Assembly: GCA_051954235.1 (NCBI GenBank) | Contig: JBQCHY010000022.1 | Span: 38,921-102,920 of the forward strand | DNA from: 62-47 sp051954235 | Lineage (GTDB): Bacteria; Pseudomonadota; Alphaproteobacteria; Rhizobiales; Xanthobacteraceae | Direction: 5' to 3' | Length of the DNA: 64,000 nucleotides | In this document: piece after piece, positions 59,712 to 64,000 of the stretch | Layout of the letters: each line of letters starts with the position of its first letter | Position numbering within the stretch: the first letter of the stretch is position 1 | The notes under the pieces: model-generated | Told to the model about the DNA's origin: nothing | The model's database searches: none | Seen by the model: the letters and a program-made list of their open reading frames with translations, nothing else | Made by a program: the position numbers and the translations under genes

Positions 59712-59991
59712 CCTGAACTAACGGAGCGCGCAAAAGCAGCCCTGGATCACGCCCGCGCGCGGTGCGGTACGGCGGCAGCCGACGACGCCCAAGAAGATCG
59801 ATGCCTTCGCGAGGCTCATCAACGAGAAGATCGACGCAGGTGACACGAACACCCGCAAGACTTACATCCGCTCGATCATCGACGCGGTTGGAGTCAATGA
59901 CCAATCGATCCGGATCGTTAGCAGCAAGGACGTTCTCCAGACGGCCGTCGCCAGCAAACAGACCGAGAACGGAAATGTTCGTGGCGCATGA
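59712..59991 (+). pseudogene. Serine site-specific recombinase, C-terminal remnant with frameshift
   Basis: Reading frame 3 gives PELTERAKAALDHARAR (59710 onward), then a shift to frame 1 gives PTTPKKIDAFARLINEKIDAGDTNTRK and IRSIIDAVGVNDQSIRIVSSKDVLQTAV up to TGA at 59989-59991. These two halves are the C-terminal helical tail typical of large serine recombinases found widely in Bradyrhizobiaceae genomes. The catalytic N-terminal domain and zinc domain are missing. Marks an old mobile element next to tRNA-fMet. Confidence 0.6.
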
Positions 59992-60167
59992 GGAAACAGG
60001 CAACGAATAGGAAGGACCGCCCTCTTACCTTTCAAACCTCTAAGCTCCGGGTCCTCCGGATAATGCCTCGCGCTTTCGGATAGAACGAGCCGATAGGACG
60101 GTGACTACTATCATCGCCATATGATGGTTGCGGGGTCGTACCCCCTGATTTAAACCTGCGGCTTAAG

Positions 60168-60251
60168 TGCTTGATGTTGTTGGCGCAGAACAGCGTATAA
60201 AAGCAAAGACCCCTACAACTCATCGAGTTTGCAGGGGTCTTTGGTTCGAAC
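60168..60251. repeat. tRNA-fMet downstream flank, copy B of a duplicated module
   Basis: From GCTTGATGTTGTTGGCGC to TTTGGTTCGAAC; pairs with 45047-45128 (see there). Contains the terminator of the tRNA. The two copies enclose a 15.1-kb block with the catabolic operon, TetR group and mobile-element remnants. Confidence 0.65.
60205..60242 (-). terminator. Terminator of the tRNA-fMet gene
   Basis: Perfect 10-bp stem AAAGACCCCT/AGGGGTCTTT, with an inner AACTC/GAGTT pairing; on the minus strand a GCTTTTAT run follows. It starts 9 bases after the tRNA CCA end. Confidence 0.85.
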
Positions 60252-60328
<77 letters not shown>

Positions 60329-60706
60329 ATAAACCGATGCACGCCTTAACAGGGGAAATGAAACCGCTTCAACGCCGAAGGGCGTCGATTGATCCCGGCT
60401 CGAGACTTCCTGAGAAGGCAACCGCGGCAAAGCCGACGGCGCGGGGCGTATGTATCAATGCTCGCTCGCTTTGGGAAGGGGCCATGACCGTTCTTTTCAA
60501 CATTTTAATGACAGCCGGGACAGGTTTCGCCGGGCCGCTCGAATTCGAACCGGACTGATCCCGGGAATTCCTATCCTTCAAAGATGAAGATGTATGGGAT
60601 CGCGTTCGAATCCTTCGTTTATTTCGTAAAGCGGTCTTCGATCACCTTGCTCCCTCGCCCGCAAAAGCACAGCATTGCGCCCCGTCCGACCAGCCTCGAG
60701 GATCCC
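60329..60706. other. Intergenic region, no gene supported
   Basis: 378 bases between the tRNA and the aldehyde dehydrogenase. A short rightward frame (60292-60558) crosses the tRNA and is not credible. Probably holds the leftward tRNA promoter and the rightward dehydrogenase promoter; I cannot place either reliably. Confidence 0.45.
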
Positions 60707-62140
60707 ATGGACCAATCCGTCACACCGCCGGGCAGCAGCACTCTCGAAGCTGGCTTTCGCCGCATGGTCGCGCTGTCGCGTCAGCAGCCGCCGCCCACAC
60801 TGGATGAGCGGCTCGACCGATTGACGCGCCTTGGGAAGATGTTGGCGGCCAACGAAACGCGTTTCCAGCAAGCCATCTCGGCCGACTTCGGCCACCGCTC
60901 GGCGATCGAGACCACGATGGCGGAGACGCTGCTGGTGCAAGGCGAGATCAAGCACGCGCGCAAGCATCTCAAGTCGTGGATGGCATCGCAGCGCGTGGCG
61001 ACGCAGCCACAATTCTGGCCAGCAAAGAATCACCTGCTGCCGCAGCCGCTCGGCGTGGTCGGCATCATCGCGCCGTGGAATTATCCGTTGCAACTCACGC
61101 TCGCGCCGGCGGTCGCGGCGATTGCCGCCGGCAACCGGGTGATGATCAAGCCCAGCGAATTGGTGCCGCGCTTGTCGGCGCTGTTAAAGCAGGCGATTGC
61201 CGATACGTTTGACGAAACCGACATCGTAGTGACGGATATCGACGGCAATATCGCGGAGGTCTTTGCGGCGCTGCCGTTTGATCATCTGATGTTCACCGGC
61301 TCGACGCGCGTCGGTCGTCTGGTCGCGGAAGCGGCGGGACGGAATCTCACACCGATCACGCTCGAACTCGGCGGCAAGTCGCCGGCGATCGTCGACACTT
61401 CCGCGAATCTCGATCAGGCCGCCGAGCGAATTGCTTACGGCAAGCTGCTCAATGCCGGGCAGACCTGCATCGCGCCGGACTATGCGCTGGTGGCGAAAGA
61501 ATCCGCGGAAAATTTCGCCGGGAAAGTTGCGGCGAACATGCGGCGGATGTACGGCACCTCCCCCGGCAATCCGGACTACACCTCTATCGTCTCCGGCCAG
61601 CACTATGCCCGCCTCGAAGGGCTGGTGAGCGACGCTGCGGCGAAGGGCGCGCGCGTCATCCAGCCCGCGGCCGCCAACGATCCGGCCTGGCAGTCGGTGC
61701 GAAAATTTCCGCCCACCGTCATTCTCGGCGCGACGTCGGAGATGAAGGTGATGCAGGAAGAAATCTTCGGCCCCCTCCTGCCGGTGGTGAACTGCGCCGG
61801 GACCAAGGAGGCGATCTCCTTCATCAACGAGCGCGACCGGCCGCTGGCGCTGTACTGGTTCGGCAGCGACGACGCCGCGCGCGACGAAGTGCTGACGCGC
61901 ACGGTGTCGGGCGGCGTCACCGTCAACGACTGCCTGTTTCACTTCACACAAATCAACCAGCCGATGGGCGGCGTCGGGGCGTCGGGCATCGGCGCGTATC
62001 ACGGCGAATGGGGTTTTCGCACCTTCAGTAAACTGAAGCCGGTGTTCTATCGTTCAAAATTCAATCGCTTCGCCGATCTTTATCCGCCCTATGGCGCGAA
62101 AATGGCGCGTATGGAAAAGTTGCTGCGATTTCTGTCGTAA
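60707..62140 (+). CDS. Aldehyde dehydrogenase, coniferyl-aldehyde dehydrogenase type
   Basis: 477 residues. PWNYPLQLTLAPAVAAIAAGN is the cofactor loop, FTGSTRVGRLVAEAAG the NAD-binding site, TLELGGKSPAIV carries the catalytic Glu, and NAGQTCIAPDYALV the nucleophilic Cys. QPMGGVGASGIGAYHGEWGFRTFSKLKPV is typical of the coniferyl-aldehyde (CalB) subgroup, as is the short length. ATG at 60707 chosen; the frame opens at 60584 without family similarity. Adjacent to an alcohol oxidase-type GMC gene. Confidence 0.93.
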   Translation: MDQSVTPPGSSTLEAGFRRMVALSRQQPPPTLDERLDRLTRLGKMLAANETRFQQAISADFGHRSAIETTMAETLLVQGEIKHARKHLKSWMASQRVATQPQFWPAKNHLLPQPLGVVGIIAPWNYPLQLTLAPAVAAIAAGNRVMIKPSELVPRLSALLKQAIADTFDETDIVVTDIDGNIAEVFAALPFDHLMFTGSTRVGRLVAEAAGRNLTPITLELGGKSPAIVDTSANLDQAAERIAYGKLLNAGQTCIAPDYALVAKESAENFAGKVAANMRRMYGTSPGNPDYTSIVSGQHYARLEGLVSDAAAKGARVIQPAAANDPAWQSVRKFPPTVILGATSEMKVMQEEIFGPLLPVVNCAGTKEAISFINERDRPLALYWFGSDDAARDEVLTRTVSGGVTVNDCLFHFTQINQPMGGVGASGIGAYHGEWGFRTFSKLKPVFYRSKFNRFADLYPPYGAKMARMEKLLRFLS

Positions 62141-62204
62141 CGACACGGCGGACCAACCGCCGGGCTCAAGAAAAATTCCAAGAAAAGCTCCAAGGGAGAA
62201 AACA

Positions 62205-63812
62205 GTGACCGACACATTCGATTTTGTCGTCGTGGGAGGAGGATCGGGCGGCTGCGCGGTGGCGAGCCGCCTGTCGGAAGACCCCAGTATTTCCGTGGCG
62301 CTGCTGGAAGCCGGCGGCAAGGGCGACAACTGGGTCGTCAACACGCCGGGCGCGCTGGTGCTGATGGTGTCGGGCAAGGTCAACAACTGGGCCTTCGACA
62401 CCGTGCCGCAGGCCGGGCTCAACAACCGCATCGGCTATCAGCCGCGCGGCAAGGCGCTCGGCGGCTCCTCCGCCATCAACGCGATGGTCTATATCCGCGG
62501 CCATCGCGCCGATTACGATCACTGGGCCGCGCTCGGCAACACCGGCTGGTCCTATGCCGACGTGCTGCCCTACTTCAAGCGCTCGGAAGACAACGCCACG
62601 ATCACTGACGACTATCACGGCAAGGGCGGTCCGCTCAGCGTCTCCAACCTGCAATCCGACAATCCGGTCCACGACATCTTCCTGCAAGCCGCGCGCGAGG
62701 CGCAATTCCGGATATGCGAAGACTTCAACGGCGCGGAGCAGGAAGGCCTCGGCGCCTATCAGGTCACGCAGAAGAACGGCGAACGCTGGAGCGCTGCGCG
62801 CGGCTACATCCAACCGTTCATGACCAATCGGCCGAATCTCAAAGTCGAGACCGGCGCGCACGCCACCAGCATCATCTTCGACGGCAAGCGCGCGGTCGGC
62901 GTGAAATACCGGCGCGGCAAGGACACCTTCGAAGTCCGCGCGCGGCGCGAGGTGATCCTCAGCCTCGGTGCGTTCCAGACGCCGCAACTCCTGATGCTGT
63001 CCGGCGTCGGCGACGCGGCATCGCTCGCCAAGTTCGGCATTGCTTCGACGCATCATCTGCCCGGCGTCGGACAGAACTTGCAGGATCATCCGGACTTCGT
63101 GTTCGGCTTCACCTCCGACGCACCACACTTCGCGGGGCTGTCGTTCCCCGGCCTCTCGCGCATCTTCAAGGGCATCTTGCAGTATCGCCGCGAGCGGCGC
63201 GGCCCGATGACGTCGAACGTCGCCGAATGCGGCGGCTTCCTGAAGACGCGGCCCGATCTCGAGGTGCCGGATGTGCAACTTCATTTCTGCACCGGCATGA
63301 TCGACGACCACGGCCGCAAGCCGGCGTGGAATCGCGTCGGCTTCTCCTGTCACGTCTGCCTGCTGCGGCCGAAGAGCCGCGGCAGCGTCAGGCTTCAGGA
63401 TGCCGATCCACTGCGCGCGCCGGCGATCGATCCGAACTTCTTCGGCGACGAGGCCGATCTCGACGCCATGGTGGCGGGCTTCAAGGTGACGAAGCGGCTA
63501 CTCGACGCGCCGGCGCTCAAGGCAATCCAGACATCCGACGTATTCACCACGGGAATCGAGAGCGACGACGCGATCCGCGAGGTGCTGCGCCAACGTGTCG
63601 ATACCGTCTATCACCCTGTCGGCACCTGCAAGATGGGCGTGAACGATCCGGCCGCGGTGGTGGACCCGATGTTGAAGGTCCACGGCCTCGACGGCCTGCG
63701 CATCGTCGATGCCTCGATCATGCCGACCCTGATCGGCGGCAACACCAATGCACCGACCATCATGATCGGCGAGAAGGCGGCAGATATGATCAAGGCGGAG
63801 ATGCGGGCGTAA
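62205..63812 (+). CDS. GMC-family FAD alcohol dehydrogenase (choline dehydrogenase/AlkJ-like)
   Basis: 535 residues. N-terminal FDFVVVGGGSGGCAVASRLSED is the FAD motif, GKALGGSSAINAMVYIRGHRADYDHWAA (in parts) the GMC signature 1, and C-terminal RVDTVYHPVGTCKMGVNDPAAVVDP and NTNAPTIMIGEKAADMI hold the catalytic His. GTG start at 62205 after AAGGGAGAA. It would oxidise an alcohol to the aldehyde used by the dehydrogenase upstream (64-base gap), so the pair likely converts an alcohol to the acid. Confidence 0.94.
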   Translation: MTDTFDFVVVGGGSGGCAVASRLSEDPSISVALLEAGGKGDNWVVNTPGALVLMVSGKVNNWAFDTVPQAGLNNRIGYQPRGKALGGSSAINAMVYIRGHRADYDHWAALGNTGWSYADVLPYFKRSEDNATITDDYHGKGGPLSVSNLQSDNPVHDIFLQAAREAQFRICEDFNGAEQEGLGAYQVTQKNGERWSAARGYIQPFMTNRPNLKVETGAHATSIIFDGKRAVGVKYRRGKDTFEVRARREVILSLGAFQTPQLLMLSGVGDAASLAKFGIASTHHLPGVGQNLQDHPDFVFGFTSDAPHFAGLSFPGLSRIFKGILQYRRERRGPMTSNVAECGGFLKTRPDLEVPDVQLHFCTGMIDDHGRKPAWNRVGFSCHVCLLRPKSRGSVRLQDADPLRAPAIDPNFFGDEADLDAMVAGFKVTKRLLDAPALKAIQTSDVFTTGIESDDAIREVLRQRVDTVYHPVGTCKMGVNDPAAVVDPMLKVHGLDGLRIVDASIMPTLIGGNTNAPTIMIGEKAADMIKAEMRA

Positions 63813-63874
63813 TCGATGATCCAGCAATTCGCACCGCAGACTATAGCCCGCAAAAGGAAAGCCATTCGTTGCAG

Positions 63875-63968
63875 TTCGTCATGGCCGGGGGTTTTGCGGC
63901 CCACCAACTCGTATCCCATTATCAACAAAAACAAAGGGGGTTGGCGGGGAAAACCCCCGCCATCACGA
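63875..63968. repeat. Palindromic repeat pair with terminator-like hairpin
   Basis: TCGTCATGGCCGGGGGTTTT (63875-63894) is nearly repeated inverted at 63950-63968 (19 of 20 after one gap and one change). Inside the right part, GGCGGGG/CCCCGCC (63943-63949, 63955-63961) forms a tight 7-bp stem. A REP-like element of the GTCATGGCCGG type; it may also end the GMC transcript. Confidence 0.65.
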
Positions 63969-64000
63969 AATTGCTTGTTTTGTTACAACCCCACGGGGCA

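Noticed and set aside
62166..63353. 395-codon leftward frame inside the GMC gene
   Set aside because: Antisense shadow; no motif and no ribosome site.

Overview
The window reads as a chromosomal segment of an alphaproteobacterium of the Bradyrhizobium/Afipia/Rhodopseudomonas type (Nitrobacteraceae). The signs are high GC, an HprK-EIIA(Man)-HPr phosphorelay operon, an initiator tRNA with an A-U pair in place of the third anticodon-stem G-C pair, dispersed palindromes of the CGTCATTGCGAG type, and a wealth of LivFGHM transport and acyl-CoA genes. This placement is inference from gene content; no marker such as 16S rRNA is present.

Layout. (1) 1-1073: end of hprK, then a mannose-type EIIA and HPr. 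(2) 1231-7757: amino-acid catabolism (threonine dehydratase, L-serine dehydratase, an M20 amidohydrolase, a DUF3100-type membrane protein) with a divergent LysR regulator. (3) 7977-19863: an IclR regulator, a 12-gene leftward operon (acyl-CoA dehydrogenase, crotonase, a thiolase-fold protein, DUF35 protein, two hot-dog dehydratases, LivKGFHM transporter, crotonase) and a divergent second acyl-CoA dehydrogenase. An identical-type palindrome (AATTC-N8-GAATT) lies before the IclR gene and in the divergent promoter 10.6 kb away. (4) 19968-44984: an exopolysaccharide locus with UDP-glucuronate and GDP-mannose precursor genes, an ExoY-like initiating transferase, short OPX exporter, outer-membrane beta-barrel, BY-kinase co-polymerase, polymerase, flippase, several glycosyltransferases, two acyltransferases, an FkbM methyltransferase, a PPP-type phosphatase and an exported GH10 glycosidase.

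(5) 45221-56840: an 11-gene leftward catabolic operon under a divergent IclR regulator with a tandem operator. It joins a flavin reductase, an acyl-CoA-dehydrogenase-like flavoprotein without the usual catalytic Glu, a NicX-like ring-cleaving dioxygenase and an alpha/beta hydrolase to CoA chemistry (family III CoA transferase, crotonase, an IpdAB-like pair lacking the CoA-transferase Glu, and a CoA ligase), plus an MFS transporter. I cannot match this combination to a pathway I know, and it is the best candidate for an undescribed system.

(6) 57071-60328: a TetR/SnoaL/DoxX group with a clear TetR operator, then a decayed strip holding an Arr-like fragment, a frameshifted serine-recombinase tail and tRNA-fMet with its terminator; a diverged copy of the sequence beyond the tRNA lies at 45.05 kb. 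(7) 60707-63812: an aldehyde dehydrogenase (coniferyl-aldehyde type) and a GMC alcohol dehydrogenase, followed by a palindromic repeat.
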